Source: JADJYF01 sp965278995 (lineage in GTDB: Bacteria > Pseudomonadota > Gammaproteobacteria > Ga0077536). From it: a DNA stretch of 64,000 nt. The translations under genes were made by a program, and so were the position numbers. The stretch spans positions 3,348,001 to 3,412,000 of the forward strand of contig OZ257136.1 in the NCBI GenBank assembly GCA_965278995.1, written 5' to 3'. Of this stretch, positions 26,158-35,820 are shown piece by piece; within the stretch, counting starts at the first letter, position 1; each line of letters begins with the position of its first letter. Below the pieces are notes generated by a model. The model did no database searches, was not told where the DNA came from, and saw nothing but the letters and a program-made list of their open reading frames with translations.

Positions 26158-27711
26158 CTACATCATCGCTTCGGCCAAGGTCGTATCCGATGTATTCACC
26201 CGCTGAGCAATCTTGTAGTTCACGTATTCCGTCCGATTGACGGTCAACCAGGCAAGCTGGCGGATACGTTCGAGCGAATCTGTCGGCATGGCGAGGTTAC
26301 GCAGGATGGATTTCGTCCAGCGCATGGTGTCTGGATCAAACTCGGCATCGAGCTGGCCGTTCGCGATCGCCATATCGTAGAGTCGTGAGCCGGGGAACGG
26401 GACAACCGTGAAGAACAGCGCGTGATTCAGCCCTTCGTCAATGTGACGTTTGGCCATGAGTATCGTTTCTTGAATTTCCATTTCGGTTTCATCCGGGTAT
26501 CCCATCATGTAATTCCCGGCCGCACGGATATTGTGTTTATCCAGCGATTTGAGCAGTTGTGCTGTATTGGTCAGCCGTACCTGCCATTTCGACGTCGAGT
26601 ACTTGTCGAGCAGCCGCTGGCTCGATGACTCGAATGGCAGCGTAAGAAAGCTGAATCCAGCATCCGCCAGCACGCCGATGAATTCATCGTCTGCGCCGAG
26701 CTTGCCGCCGTAGTTTTTTTGCATGTGAGCGATATTGATGCCGTTGACATCGAGCAGCTTCATGCCCATGGACTTGACGAGTTCGAACAGCTTGTACGCC
26801 CGATTCTTCTTGGCAAACAGGCTGTCGTCTTCGAAGAAGACATATTCGACGCCGAGGTTCTTCAGGCATTCGAGCTCGCGCACCACACGGTCGATCGATT
26901 TCAATCGATATTTGCCGATGTTCCCGGAGATGCTGTTTTCGTCTTCCTTTGAAATATGACAGTACAGACAGGAATAAGGGCACCCACGCGAAGTCTGGAG
27001 CGAGGCATACTGGATACGTTCGCCGTCGGGGAACTGCCCACCATGCGGTCGCGATATATCCCAGTATTTTTTGAGCGGGAGCATGTCCCAGGCTGGCATC
27101 GGCAGCCCATCCAGATCCATGAGCGGCGGGGCACTGGGATTGACGACTTCCTGATCCTGCTCGTTGACGAAAGCGATACCTGGGATCTGGGTCAGCGCGC
27201 GTTTGCCACGGACGGCCTCTGCTATCTGGAGGATGGTGCCCTCGGCTTCGGTCAGTGCGATGACGTCGACACCATTGCGGAAGAACAGAGCGCGCAGGCT
27301 GCGCGCATTCACCCCGCCGGCAACGACCAGCTTGCCCGGATCCACCTCTTTCGCCAGACGGACGATTTCAAGCACCATCGCCGTTTGCGGGCAGAAGATC
27401 GACGATATCCCGATCACGTCGTAATCGGCCATCTTTTTCGCAATCTTTTCCGCTGACAGGCCAACCCGATACAGGCCGCTGGGCAATGCCGTCGAACGAA
27501 AGAAGGTTTCCTGCAGGTCGTCGTGTTCGTCGCCGACCGAACAGTCGAGGATCTTGACCTCGTAGCCGGCTTCGCGGAGCGCGCCCGCGACATAGGCCAG
27601 GCTCAGTGATCCATCGGGTTTAGCGATTTCACCCTCTCCAAACTGCAGTGGAGAATAAAGCAACAGGAAGCGCGGGTGCGTATGGCGGATGGTGTCGAGT
27701 CGATGTGACAT
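26158..27711 (-). CDS. B12-binding-type radical SAM enzyme 3
   Basis: This 517-residue protein has the BchE/P-methylase-like layout. An N-terminal B12-type domain (RFLLLYSPLQFGEGE, GSLSLAYVAGALREAGYEV, GISSIFCPQTAMVLEIV, VVAGGVNARSL) is followed by the radical SAM core with C244-x3-C248-x2-C251 (SRGCPYSCLYC) and a TIM-barrel end (NYMMGYPDETEMEIQETILM, VVPFPGSRLYDMA). It is shorter than the tandem pair and not an obvious paralogue. It is convergent with the F-x-P-W protein gene, with about 65 bases between stops. Such enzymes perform C-methylation or ring rearrangements; the substrate is unknown. Confidence 0.92.
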   Translation of the reverse strand: MSHRLDTIRHTHPRFLLLYSPLQFGEGEIAKPDGSLSLAYVAGALREAGYEVKILDCSVGDEHDDLQETFFRSTALPSGLYRVGLSAEKIAKKMADYDVIGISSIFCPQTAMVLEIVRLAKEVDPGKLVVAGGVNARSLRALFFRNGVDVIALTEAEGTILQIAEAVRGKRALTQIPGIAFVNEQDQEVVNPSAPPLMDLDGLPMPAWDMLPLKKYWDISRPHGGQFPDGERIQYASLQTSRGCPYSCLYCHISKEDENSISGNIGKYRLKSIDRVVRELECLKNLGVEYVFFEDDSLFAKKNRAYKLFELVKSMGMKLLDVNGINIAHMQKNYGGKLGADDEFIGVLADAGFSFLTLPFESSSQRLLDKYSTSKWQVRLTNTAQLLKSLDKHNIRAAGNYMMGYPDETEMEIQETILMAKRHIDEGLNHALFFTVVPFPGSRLYDMAIANGQLDAEFDPDTMRWTKSILRNLAMPTDSLERIRQLAWLTVNRTEYVNYKIAQRVNTSDTTLAEAMM

Positions 27712-27934
27712 GGTGTCCCTGGCATATGCAGCCTGAAATGCGTTGAACTAGCAGCCGTCAGACAGCTGGTGTTGAGGTCGCGCGGAGCTTACCTGTTAAA
27801 TGTAGCCGATCCGGCCAGATTTTATGTGGAACAATGCACTAACCGTTCCATCGCGCAGACCTGTACAAGCGGTAGCGCGTCACACTTTGCAGTGAGCGCC
27901 GCTCGCTGGCCGTTGTTCGACACTAGTGCGCGCA

Positions 27935-29368
27935 TCACCGAAACGCTCTGCGTGCAACCAGAACCTCGCGCAGACGACCGACCGGAATCAGGCCGAAGTA
28001 CCAGGCCAGGGCACCATACAGTGCAAGGCCACAAGCCGCGATCAGAAACGGGTGGGTGGCGGGCGCGGCACTTTGCGCCCACTCCACCGCCAGATGCAGG
28101 ATGAGTCCACATAACAGCAGCTTCAACCACAAATCGATGCGATGAATATTGCCGACGCTGCGACTTACATTCCACATCACGACAAGCAATGTGATGGATG
28201 TACTGGCCGCAGTGCCAATGGCTGCGCCGACCGTACCGTGTCGTGGGATCAGCACCGCACTGATGCCGATATTGACCAGCGCAGCAACAGCAGAGAGCAC
28301 GTAGTTGTAACGCATATTTCCGGCCGCCAGGTTGATGCTGGAGGCAATCAACCAGTAGCCCGTCGTCAGAAACAGCCAAGCGAAAATGCGCAACACTGGT
28401 GCGGAAGCGGTAAATTCGGCTCCATAAACCAGCAGCAGAATTTCAGTTGCCAAGGTCGACGTGAGTATGGCGACCGGCAGCAGCGCGGCGGCCACGAAGC
28501 TCATCAACTCCGTGCACAGCACACGCGCGTCCTCGCGACTCGAGCGCAGGCGCTGTGTGAGTATCGGAATGAGTGGCAGAGCCGCTGTCACCGCGATAGC
28601 GATGCTCAAGTCCAGCAACCGGTAGGAAGCGTTATACAGCCCGACCTCCTGACTCGTACGCCAGTAAGTGAGCATGAACACATCGGCACGCGAGTACACT
28701 GCCATGGCCAGTGCTGAAACGCCCATCGGCGTCGCCAGCTTGAATAACGCCGCAGAAAACTCCGGCCGCCACGACCAGCGCGGCTGGACCAGCGAGCGAC
28801 TGAGCGCCAGGGCGAATAGAAAATAGATAATTTGGCTGACGGCAAAAGCCACCACATAACCGGTCAGTCCGACCCCGAGCAGCAACGAACCTGCGCACAG
28901 CGCGACCTGACACCCGCCAAGCACCAGTGCGGCATACACTGAATACTGCGGGCGTTCGAAGATCTGGAACAGGGATTCGAAAAATCGCGCCGCCATGAAC
29001 GGCGTTGCGACGCAACCGACCAGCATCGCCTCGAGCAGCTTGCCGCCAGCGAGGAGACTGACCAGCACGCCGAGCACGACCGTCAACGCGGCGAGCGCCG
29101 CGCGGACCAGCAGAAAATTACCCAGCCAGATGCCTGGATCGCGTTCGCGGTTTTCGACCAGACTCTTGGCCAGCGCTGAATTGGTGCCGAAGTCAGCGAT
29201 ATTGCCGGCTATCGTGACGAATGCCATGACGAACGCCAGCTCGCCCAATGCTTCCGAGCCCAGGACGCGGGCGAACAGGACGAAGCAGAAGAACCCGGCC
29301 CCCATCCCCAGCACGCGACTCACACCTTGTGCGAGCACGTTCAGCAGATAGTTGACCGAGCCGCTCAA
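27935..29368 (-). CDS. Wzx-type polysaccharide flippase
   Basis: This 477-residue integral membrane protein has about fourteen hydrophobic helices and MOP/PST-type features: N-terminal YLLNVLAQGVSRVLGMGAGF, ARVLGSEALGELAFVMA, FGTNSALAKSLVENRERDP, and the middle YSRADVFMLTYWRTSQEVGLYNAS. It would flip undecaprenyl-linked repeat units across the inner membrane. The start is TTG at 29368, whose TTGA overlaps the stop of the GT4 gene upstream, indicating coupling. It is the distal gene of the minus-strand group that begins with the initiating transferase. Confidence 0.92.
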   Translation of the reverse strand: MSGSVNYLLNVLAQGVSRVLGMGAGFFCFVLFARVLGSEALGELAFVMAFVTIAGNIADFGTNSALAKSLVENRERDPGIWLGNFLLVRAALAALTVVLGVLVSLLAGGKLLEAMLVGCVATPFMAARFFESLFQIFERPQYSVYAALVLGGCQVALCAGSLLLGVGLTGYVVAFAVSQIIYFLFALALSRSLVQPRWSWRPEFSAALFKLATPMGVSALAMAVYSRADVFMLTYWRTSQEVGLYNASYRLLDLSIAIAVTAALPLIPILTQRLRSSREDARVLCTELMSFVAAALLPVAILTSTLATEILLLVYGAEFTASAPVLRIFAWLFLTTGYWLIASSINLAAGNMRYNYVLSAVAALVNIGISAVLIPRHGTVGAAIGTAASTSITLLVVMWNVSRSVGNIHRIDLWLKLLLCGLILHLAVEWAQSAAPATHPFLIAACGLALYGALAWYFGLIPVGRLREVLVARRAFR

Positions 29369-30534
29369 GGCACCGACGCGTACGCTTCCGGTCGATAGAC
29401 GCGCCCCGGCTTGCGCTTGTCAGCCAGCGCTCGAAACAGTTCTGCATAACCCGCCGTCACCGCATCCCAGCGATATTCCCGCCATGCCCGTTCGCGCAAG
29501 GTTTCACCAATACGCTGTGCCCGCTCCGGAGTCTGCTCGAGTTCCTGCAGCTGTTGCGCCATCGAGCCGGCCTGAAAGCTGAAAAAACAGCCGCCGTCGC
29601 CGAGCACTTCGCGCGAGAACACGGTATCGAGCGCGGCACAGCAGGCACCGGCCGCCATCGCCCGCAACAAGGCCGGATTGGTGCCACCGACTTCATGGCC
29701 GTGCAGGTAAACAAACGCATGACGATAGAGCGCGTTCAGCACCTCGGCGTCATAGACGCCGCCCAGAAAGCGAACCTTGTCGTCAGCTTCGGCCTGGAGC
29801 TTGCGCGAAAACTCACTCGGATATCGTGCCGCGCCGACAATGATCAGCGGTCTCGTGGTCTTGAGCCTGCGATACTCGCGCACAATCAGATCGGTATTGT
29901 TGTCCGGCTCGATGCGCGTGACGACCAGATAATACGACTGTGGCGCGAGCCCATAACCCGTAAGGCATTCAGGCTCGGCATAGCCGCCGGACTCGCAGCC
30001 GAGTGGCAGAAACGTCGAATCCACCCCGTAGTTCTGCAAGTAGTGGTCTTTCATCGCAACCGCGTCAGCGACCAGCTCGTTGGCGAGCCAGGCTGACAGT
30101 CGCTCGGCGAATTTATAGTAGGTCCGCGCGACCGGCCCCCATTTCTTCCGCTTGTAACCGAGACCATCGGTGTGGATCGCAGCCGGCGCGCCGAATAATC
30201 GCAGAAAGAGCAGATTGGGCGCATTGGCGGGATCGACGACCAGCACGGCATCGAAACGAAGAAACAGGCTGTGGATGGTCGACATGGCCGTATGCAGCAG
30301 GCTTTCGAAGTACTTGTTGCGCCACACCGGCAGATAGATCAGGCGGACACCTTTGTAATACGCCTCGCCATCGGGATAGTACTGGCTGCGACAATAGACC
30401 ACGACTTCGAAATCGTACTCAGTGGCCAGATCGACGGCGATATGCTCGACCAGCGTGCTGTAGCCGCCATAACGGGCCGGAATGCCACGGTCACCTAGAA
30501 TCGCGATTCGCAAGCGTCGCGGCGATCCGCTCAT
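29365..30534 (-). CDS. GT4 glycosyltransferase with DUF1972-type N terminus
   Basis: This 389-residue protein starts RIAILGDRGIPARYGGYSTL, the mark of the DUF1972/rhamnosyltransferase-type GT4 group. It continues with HTDGLGYKRKKWG, VADAVAMKDHYLQNYG, a GT-B hinge at YLVVTRIEPDNNTDLIV, and the donor site HGHEVGGTNPALLRAMAAG. The gene lies between a GT2 gene and the flippase and overlaps the flippase by four bases. A deoxyhexose transferase role is plausible given the family, but donor specificity is not determined. Confidence 0.92.
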   Translation of the reverse strand: MSGSPRRLRIAILGDRGIPARYGGYSTLVEHIAVDLATEYDFEVVVYCRSQYYPDGEAYYKGVRLIYLPVWRNKYFESLLHTAMSTIHSLFLRFDAVLVVDPANAPNLLFLRLFGAPAAIHTDGLGYKRKKWGPVARTYYKFAERLSAWLANELVADAVAMKDHYLQNYGVDSTFLPLGCESGGYAEPECLTGYGLAPQSYYLVVTRIEPDNNTDLIVREYRRLKTTRPLIIVGAARYPSEFSRKLQAEADDKVRFLGGVYDAEVLNALYRHAFVYLHGHEVGGTNPALLRAMAAGACCAALDTVFSREVLGDGGCFFSFQAGSMAQQLQELEQTPERAQRIGETLRERAWREYRWDAVTAGYAELFRALADKRKPGRVYRPEAYASVP

Positions 30535-30574
30535 GATTCAGTCCTGTTCCGGTCAGTGCCAGCAGGCAACAGCA

Positions 30575-31582
30575 TCACCGTGCTGCACTGGCTTTCACGC
30601 CCTGTTTGAGCGTTACCCGTGCGCCCCACTGACGCGCGATCACGAACGGCATCAGATGACCGACGGCACAATATGCCCAGCTCTGCCAGGTCAACGGAGA
30701 CATGGACACAGCCCGGCGGAATAACCGGCGCGCGGTCTCGGTATCGTTCGCCACATGACGCACGATGCCGTAGCGGCACAGACCCATGCTGAGCAGTGTA
30801 CGGCGGCGCTGCTCGGCCCGGCCACGGTACTGCCTTGCTTCCAGCTGCGCGACATATTTTTCGATCATCCACTCGTTGAACGTCCAGTTTTCGTGTTTGA
30901 CGCGGGACTGACCTGCATGCCAGCGATAATCTGCCAATGGTTCATTGATGAAATATCCGTGCTGCCCGGCTTCGCCGATACGCAGGTAGGTAATCATGTC
31001 GATAGGGAAGCCACCGCCATCGGGGTCGACAAAGCCGAGCTTCGCCATCGTCGTGCGCCGAAACACGGTTCCCGACATCGAAAACGCACCGCCGTGCAGA
31101 ACTGTCTCAAGAACGTCGGCAACGCGTCCGTCAGTCAAATGATGACGGCCCAGCCACTGGTTGTAGCGGGCGCTTTCTTCCACGAGCACCTCGCCCATTT
31201 CATCGATCAGATTCTGGCTGGTGGCGACGAATGCAAGGCTGGGATCCGCCTCCAGCGCTTCGACGGCGCGTTCGATCAGACTGGGGCGCAGCCGGTCATC
31301 ATCATGCACCAGCATGAAATAGGGTTCCTCGCAGCGCGAGAAGTTATACAGCGTTTGCCCGCGCTCGCCATCGGCGACCGGATTGGAGACATAGCTGATG
31401 CGCGGATCCTCGAGACCGGCGACGAAAGCCTCGACGTTCCGGGCGTGGGCCGGCTCGGAATCGTTGTCCGTTACCAGCACACGCAGATCAGTATACGACT
31501 GTGCCAGCACGCTCAATATCGCATCGCGCACGAATTCGGGCCGGTTGCGCGTCGGGATCCCGACATAGACAGTGGGCGTCAT
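30575..31582 (-). CDS. Family 2 glycosyltransferase
   Basis: This 335-residue GT-A enzyme begins VYVGIPTRNRPEFVRDAI, has VTDNDSEP near residue 37 and VHDDDRLRPS as the metal-binding motif near 95. GGAFSMSGTVFRR and the following segment fit the acceptor half. The C terminus holds a hydrophobic segment (SPLTWQSWAYCAVGHLMPFV) that could contact the membrane. It starts downstream of the initiating sugar transferase in the minus-strand group. Confidence 0.92.
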   Translation of the reverse strand: MTPTVYVGIPTRNRPEFVRDAILSVLAQSYTDLRVLVTDNDSEPAHARNVEAFVAGLEDPRISYVSNPVADGERGQTLYNFSRCEEPYFMLVHDDDRLRPSLIERAVEALEADPSLAFVATSQNLIDEMGEVLVEESARYNQWLGRHHLTDGRVADVLETVLHGGAFSMSGTVFRRTTMAKLGFVDPDGGGFPIDMITYLRIGEAGQHGYFINEPLADYRWHAGQSRVKHENWTFNEWMIEKYVAQLEARQYRGRAEQRRRTLLSMGLCRYGIVRHVANDTETARRLFRRAVSMSPLTWQSWAYCAVGHLMPFVIARQWGARVTLKQGVKASAAR

Positions 31583-31666
31583 GGGCTGAAATTATCGGCG
31601 AAACGACATTGGCATAGCACGGAAGATCAGATATCGAATGACGCTGCCGGACGCGCCCGAATCGAC

Positions 31667-32452
31667 TCAGAGCACACGTTTCCCGGTAGAACCCTCGGTT
31701 TTTTGTCCGGCCCTGGAATCACTTATTGTCGATTGACCTGTCGTCGAATGCATGAAATCGGCAGACTTGCCGAAACCGAAAGGTTCGGCCCACGCGTCGA
31801 GACGCGCGGCAACTTCGTCCACACTCATGGAATGCTTGATGCGCAGGAGTATGAGGACGGTGTAGACAGCCAGCATGACATCCAATGTGATCGAATAGGC
31901 CTGCACACAGCGACGCGCGTACGCTATCTCGAGGCGGAGGCGGTCGCCGTCGTCGATGGCGTCGCGGCCGACGAGTTGCACCGGACCGCTCAAGCCGCAG
32001 CGTGTCGCAAAGCGAAGTTCTGCATCCGGATAGGCTTTTTTCAGCGAGGCAATGACGTCTTCAGGCAGCGGCCGATTACCAATCAGCGACATGCTGCCGC
32101 CAAGGACATTCAGAAACTGAGGTATCTCAGTCAGAAAGAACCGTTCAATCCACCGCCCGAGCGGTGTATACAGCGGTGAATCGAGTTGAATATTCAGGAA
32201 TCGTTGGCCGGTGACCGGCACGGTGTCCCGATTCGCAATCTTGTCCGCCTCGCGGACCATCGTACGAAACTTGATGACGGCACCAGATTCGCCGCCATAG
32301 ACACGACGCCTCGACACGTAAAATGCCGGACGTCCATTAATGAACAGATTCAGCAGGCCGACTCCCAGCAGGATGCTTCCCCACACTGGCAGCAGCAGGA
32401 CTGCGCCGATGAGATCGAGCGCGCGCTTGGCTGGCGGCATTCGTACCGGCAT
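31667..32452 (-). CDS. Initiating undecaprenyl-phosphate sugar-phosphate transferase
   Basis: I place the start at ATG 32452, giving 261 residues; the upstream in-frame extension lacks domain features. One N-terminal reentrant hydrophobic helix (ALDLIGAVLLLPVWGSILL) is followed by the bacterial sugar transferase domain: VIKFRTMVREADKI, TEIPQFLNVLGGSMSLIGNR and the GLSGPVQL element. These match monotopic PglC/WcaJ-type enzymes, which load the first sugar-1-phosphate onto undecaprenyl phosphate. The C-terminal 60 residues are extra and include a second hydrophobic segment. It is probably the first gene of the minus-strand group. Confidence 0.92.
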   Translation of the reverse strand: MPVRMPPAKRALDLIGAVLLLPVWGSILLGVGLLNLFINGRPAFYVSRRRVYGGESGAVIKFRTMVREADKIANRDTVPVTGQRFLNIQLDSPLYTPLGRWIERFFLTEIPQFLNVLGGSMSLIGNRPLPEDVIASLKKAYPDAELRFATRCGLSGPVQLVGRDAIDDGDRLRLEIAYARRCVQAYSITLDVMLAVYTVLILLRIKHSMSVDEVAARLDAWAEPFGFGKSADFMHSTTGQSTISDSRAGQKTEGSTGKRVL

Positions 32453-32708
32453 GCTCACGGCGTCTTCTGTCACTGTCGATATCGCTCGATTGATGTCGTC
32501 TGTCTGCGCCCGAGGCCGTATTGAGCAACGGATCCCAAGGACTGAAAATATAAGTTCAGTATGCCTGCTTCCGCGTGCCGTAAACGCTGGAAGTCTGTCG
32601 AAGATTTTACAAAGAACCGTATGGACTATACCGTGACCTGATACAACATATTGCCGACACGATAGTACACAATCACATGACGTCACGAAGCGCGGTCAGC
32701 TGTAGAGT

Positions 32709-33698
32709 ATGATTGATAGCGACGACAGGTCAAATAATTCCGGCGTCGTAGTCACTGCACTCGTCATCAGCTGGAACACACGTGAATTATTGCGGGAATG
32801 CCTGGCCAGTCTCACTGCTGTGGCGAAGACTGTTCCGCTGCAGATAGTGGTGGTCGACAATGCTTCGGATGACGGCTCGGCCGACATGGTCGACGAGACC
32901 TACCCGGGCGTGGAACTGATCCGTAACGACTTCAATGCCGGCTTCGGTGTCGGCAACAACATCGGCTTCAAGCACGCGCGAGGGCGTTACCTGCTGCTGC
33001 TCAATCCAGATGCGCTAATTGAAGATTCGGCTACGCTGACGCTCTGGCTGGCCGAGATGGAGCGCGACCCTCAGATTGCCGTGAGTGGTCCTTATCTGAC
33101 CGATGGAGAAGGCCGGCACCGACTGGGCGATGCCGGATTTCGCCCGACCTGGCGCAGTATCCTCGGGCTCTACTGGTTTCTGGGTCGCTTGATCCCAAGT
33201 TGGTTTCCACCGTATTTTCTAGCCCGGCAAGACGCTCGCTGCATCGATGTCGATTGGGTCAGCGGCGCAGCCATGCTGGTTCGTCGAGCGCGCCTTGACG
33301 ACGTCGGCGGATTCGATGAGCGTATATTCATGTACGGCGAAGATGTCGAGTGGTGTTGCCGGATGCGTGACCACGGCTATCGGGTCGTGCATCTTCCTGG
33401 AATACGCGTGACGCACTTCGAGGGTGCAAGTGGCCGCAAGCAGAAGCGGCCTGGTTTTTCGACGTTGTGGTTCCGGCAGATGCGTGCGCTCTATTTTCAC
33501 TACCAGCCTGGGCAACCGGCCTGGATTTTCGATGTCATTTTATTGATCGGACTCAGTATACGCGTTGTGGCTTACGGTGCATTGAGCGTTTTCGGCAACA
33601 GCGAGTTCTCGCGTAACCGTATCGGGCAACACCTGGCCTGTATCGGCTTTCTGTGTCGTCAATTCGGTCGTCGTGGCGAGTCATGGACGGGGCAATGA
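32709..33698 (+). CDS. Family 2 glycosyltransferase (rhamnosyltransferase type)
   Basis: The 329-residue protein begins VVVTALVISWNTRELLRECL, then has VVDNASDDGSADMV near residue 50 and LLLNPDALIEDS as the DXD-equivalent near 98. VDWVSGAAMLVRRARLDDVG and FMYGEDVEWCCRMRDHGYR form the typical catalytic-base region of the WbbL-like subgroup. A C-terminal hydrophobic stretch (IFDVILLIGLSIRVVAYGAL) may be a membrane anchor. It is divergent from the initiating transferase across about 256 bases, and its end overlaps the aminotransferase gene. Confidence 0.92.
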   Translation: MIDSDDRSNNSGVVVTALVISWNTRELLRECLASLTAVAKTVPLQIVVVDNASDDGSADMVDETYPGVELIRNDFNAGFGVGNNIGFKHARGRYLLLLNPDALIEDSATLTLWLAEMERDPQIAVSGPYLTDGEGRHRLGDAGFRPTWRSILGLYWFLGRLIPSWFPPYFLARQDARCIDVDWVSGAAMLVRRARLDDVGGFDERIFMYGEDVEWCCRMRDHGYRVVHLPGIRVTHFEGASGRKQKRPGFSTLWFRQMRALYFHYQPGQPAWIFDVILLIGLSIRVVAYGALSVFGNSEFSRNRIGQHLACIGFLCRQFGRRGESWTGQ

Positions 33699-34861
33699 GA
33701 GGTCCAGTGAGCAAGCCAATGTCCGGAGAAACGAGTTCAGGTCTATCGTCTGTCATCAGCGGCTCCCGCCGCGTGACGACGAGCCGGCCGCATCTCACGG
33801 CAGCGGAACTCGACGCGGTTGGCAGAGTGATGGCCTCGGGCTATCTCGGCATGGGACCGGAGACCCGTGCGTTCGAAATTGAACTGGCAGACTATCTCGG
33901 CGGTAACCGGCAGGTGGTGTGTGTGAACACCGGCACCAGCGCTTTGCACCTGGCAGTCGCCGCGCTTGAGCTCGAGGCGGGTGACGAAGTTCTGGTCCCT
34001 ACGTTTACCTTTGTCGCGACATTCCAGGCTATCGTCGCGGCCGGGGGTCGGCCGCGGTTATGCGATGTGCACCCGAACAGCGGGATCATCGATCTGGCAC
34101 ATGCGCGCGAACGGCTGCGACCCGGCGTCAAAGCGATCATGCCAGTGCACTATGCAGGTTATTCGGGCGATCTCGACAGTGTCCATGCATTCGCCGTTGA
34201 ACATGGTCTACGGGTGATCGAAGACGCTGCACACGCGTTTGGCAGCCACGATCGTGGGCGCATCCTCGGCAGCTTCGGCGATATCACGTGTTTCAGTTTC
34301 GACCCAATCAAGAACATCACTTCGGGTGAAGGTGGCGCCGTCATCACGGCCTGCGAGCAGACCGCCGCGCGTCTGCGGGCGATGCGCAGCCTTGGACTCG
34401 AAGCGAACGATGCACGCTTTTCGGATGGCAGTCAGGACGTCGTGAGCAAGGGTTGGCGCTTTCATATGCCCGATCTTGCTGCAGCCGTGGGCCGGGTTCA
34501 GCTCGCGCGCTTCGAATGCGAACTCAAACCGAAACGTCAGGCACTGGCAAGACAATACCGCCAGCAACTTGCAAACGCGCCAACCATCGCCCTGCTGAAC
34601 TCGCATGACGACACGGTGCCGCACATCATGCCGATACGCGTGCACGCAGATCGACGCGCCGAACTCCGGCAGCGACTCACTGCAGCCGGTTTTGAGACCC
34701 GTGTGCACTATCGCCCGGGACATCACCTGAGTGCGTTTGCCGACGACGCCGGGTTTCCGGGTGCCGAAAGGCTGTTTGCCGAGGTCTTGAGCCTGCCGCT
34801 GCATCCCGGCGTAACTGCCGCGGATGTCGATGCGATCACCGACCTGTGCCGCACACTCTGA
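33695..34861 (+). CDS. DegT/DnrJ/EryC1-family sugar aminotransferase
   Basis: The ATG at 33695 overlaps the stop of the preceding gene (ATGA) and gives 388 residues; later starts at 33707 (GTG) and 33719 (ATG) are also possible. Motifs are VNTGTSALHLAVAAL for phosphate binding of PLP, VPTFTFVATFQAIVAAGG, VIEDAAHAFGS with the ring-stacking Asp, and FDPIKNITSGEGGAV carrying the PLP Lys. These enzymes transaminate UDP-, dTDP- or GDP-keto sugars. Together with the dehydratase pair at 13322-15072 it could make an amino-deoxysugar, although its substrate nucleotide is unknown. Confidence 0.92.
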   Translation: MRGPVSKPMSGETSSGLSSVISGSRRVTTSRPHLTAAELDAVGRVMASGYLGMGPETRAFEIELADYLGGNRQVVCVNTGTSALHLAVAALELEAGDEVLVPTFTFVATFQAIVAAGGRPRLCDVHPNSGIIDLAHARERLRPGVKAIMPVHYAGYSGDLDSVHAFAVEHGLRVIEDAAHAFGSHDRGRILGSFGDITCFSFDPIKNITSGEGGAVITACEQTAARLRAMRSLGLEANDARFSDGSQDVVSKGWRFHMPDLAAAVGRVQLARFECELKPKRQALARQYRQQLANAPTIALLNSHDDTVPHIMPIRVHADRRAELRQRLTAAGFETRVHYRPGHHLSAFADDAGFPGAERLFAEVLSLPLHPGVTAADVDAITDLCRTL

Positions 34862-34894
34862 CGTCATCGCGCGCACTCGCCGATCAAGGACCGC

Positions 34895-35806
34895 ATGCCC
34901 AGCACGCCGTTCATCTCGATAGTCATGAATGGATACAACAGCGCCGCCTATCTGCAGGAGGCGCTGGACAGCGCGCTCGCGCAGACTTTCACTGACTGGG
35001 AGCTGATCTTCTGGGACAACCAGTCCGAGGATCATAGCGAAGGTATCGTCCGGTCGACGGGCGACGCTCGCATCCATTTCCACTGCGCTCCGCGGCGCAT
35101 GTCGCTCGGAGAAGGTCGTAACGAAGCCATCGCGCGAGCTACCGGCAAGTGGATCGGGTTTCTCGACTGCGACGACCGCTGGGCTCCCGATAAGCTGGCC
35201 CGCCAGGTCGAACGCCTGCGCCAGCATGGCGGTGCCGAGGTTGGTCTCGTCTATGCCCGTACGCTGTCGTTTTCAGCGCGCGGCTCGGAAGGCGAGACGA
35301 CTTACCGTTACACCGGCCGCGCGCTGCCGGAAGGCCGGATAGTCCGGCACCTCCTGCTCGAAGGAAATCTGATCCCGCTGGTCTCCGCACTGGTCAGCCG
35401 CGATGCCATCGATGCCGTGGGACCGATACCGGCAGAGTTTACTTTCGCCGAGGATTACTACCTGTTTACCGCGATCGCCGAGCGTTTCGACATCGTGTGT
35501 GTGCAGGAAGTGTGTTGTGAGTACCGCGTCCACCCCGATAGCACGACCGCACGGAACAAACTCAGCAGCCACCGTGAAGCGCTGATGGTCGTCGACCGTT
35601 ATACGCATCTGCTCACGCCGCACGAGCTGGCTGGCCGTCGGGCGGTCTATGGAACCTTGATTGCGATCGAGATGGCACGCAAGAAAGGCCAGCGGCTGGC
35701 CGGCATCTCCTACTTTTTCAAACATGGTTCGGTCAGCTTTCTGGCACAGGGTTTCATGCGAACCTTTTTCCGGCGGTTCGTTCTGCGACACCGCCCCTAC
35801 AGCTGA
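34895..35806 (+). CDS. Family 2 glycosyltransferase
   Basis: This 303-residue GT-A enzyme begins FISIVMNGYNSAAYLQEALD, has FWDNQSEDHSEGIV at about 39-52 and LDCDDRWAPDKL as the DXD-type motif near 90. FTFAEDYYLFTAIAERFD fits the catalytic ED(Y) region. A C-terminal amphipathic, basic end (FMRTFFRRFVLRHRPY) may bind the membrane. It is the last gene of the 32709-35806 plus-strand trio. Confidence 0.92.
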   Translation: MPSTPFISIVMNGYNSAAYLQEALDSALAQTFTDWELIFWDNQSEDHSEGIVRSTGDARIHFHCAPRRMSLGEGRNEAIARATGKWIGFLDCDDRWAPDKLARQVERLRQHGGAEVGLVYARTLSFSARGSEGETTYRYTGRALPEGRIVRHLLLEGNLIPLVSALVSRDAIDAVGPIPAEFTFAEDYYLFTAIAERFDIVCVQEVCCEYRVHPDSTTARNKLSSHREALMVVDRYTHLLTPHELAGRRAVYGTLIAIEMARKKGQRLAGISYFFKHGSVSFLAQGFMRTFFRRFVLRHRPYS

Positions 35807-35820
35807 CCCGTCTACCGCGC

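Noticed and set aside
30755..32179. 474-codon plus-strand frame opposite the GT2 gene and initiating transferase
   Set aside because: No recognisable fold, and both minus-strand genes have full catalytic motifs.
32679..32686. TGACGTCA palindrome in the divergent gap before the GT2 gene
   Set aside because: Only 8 bp and expected by chance at this scale; no extended symmetry or second copy nearby.
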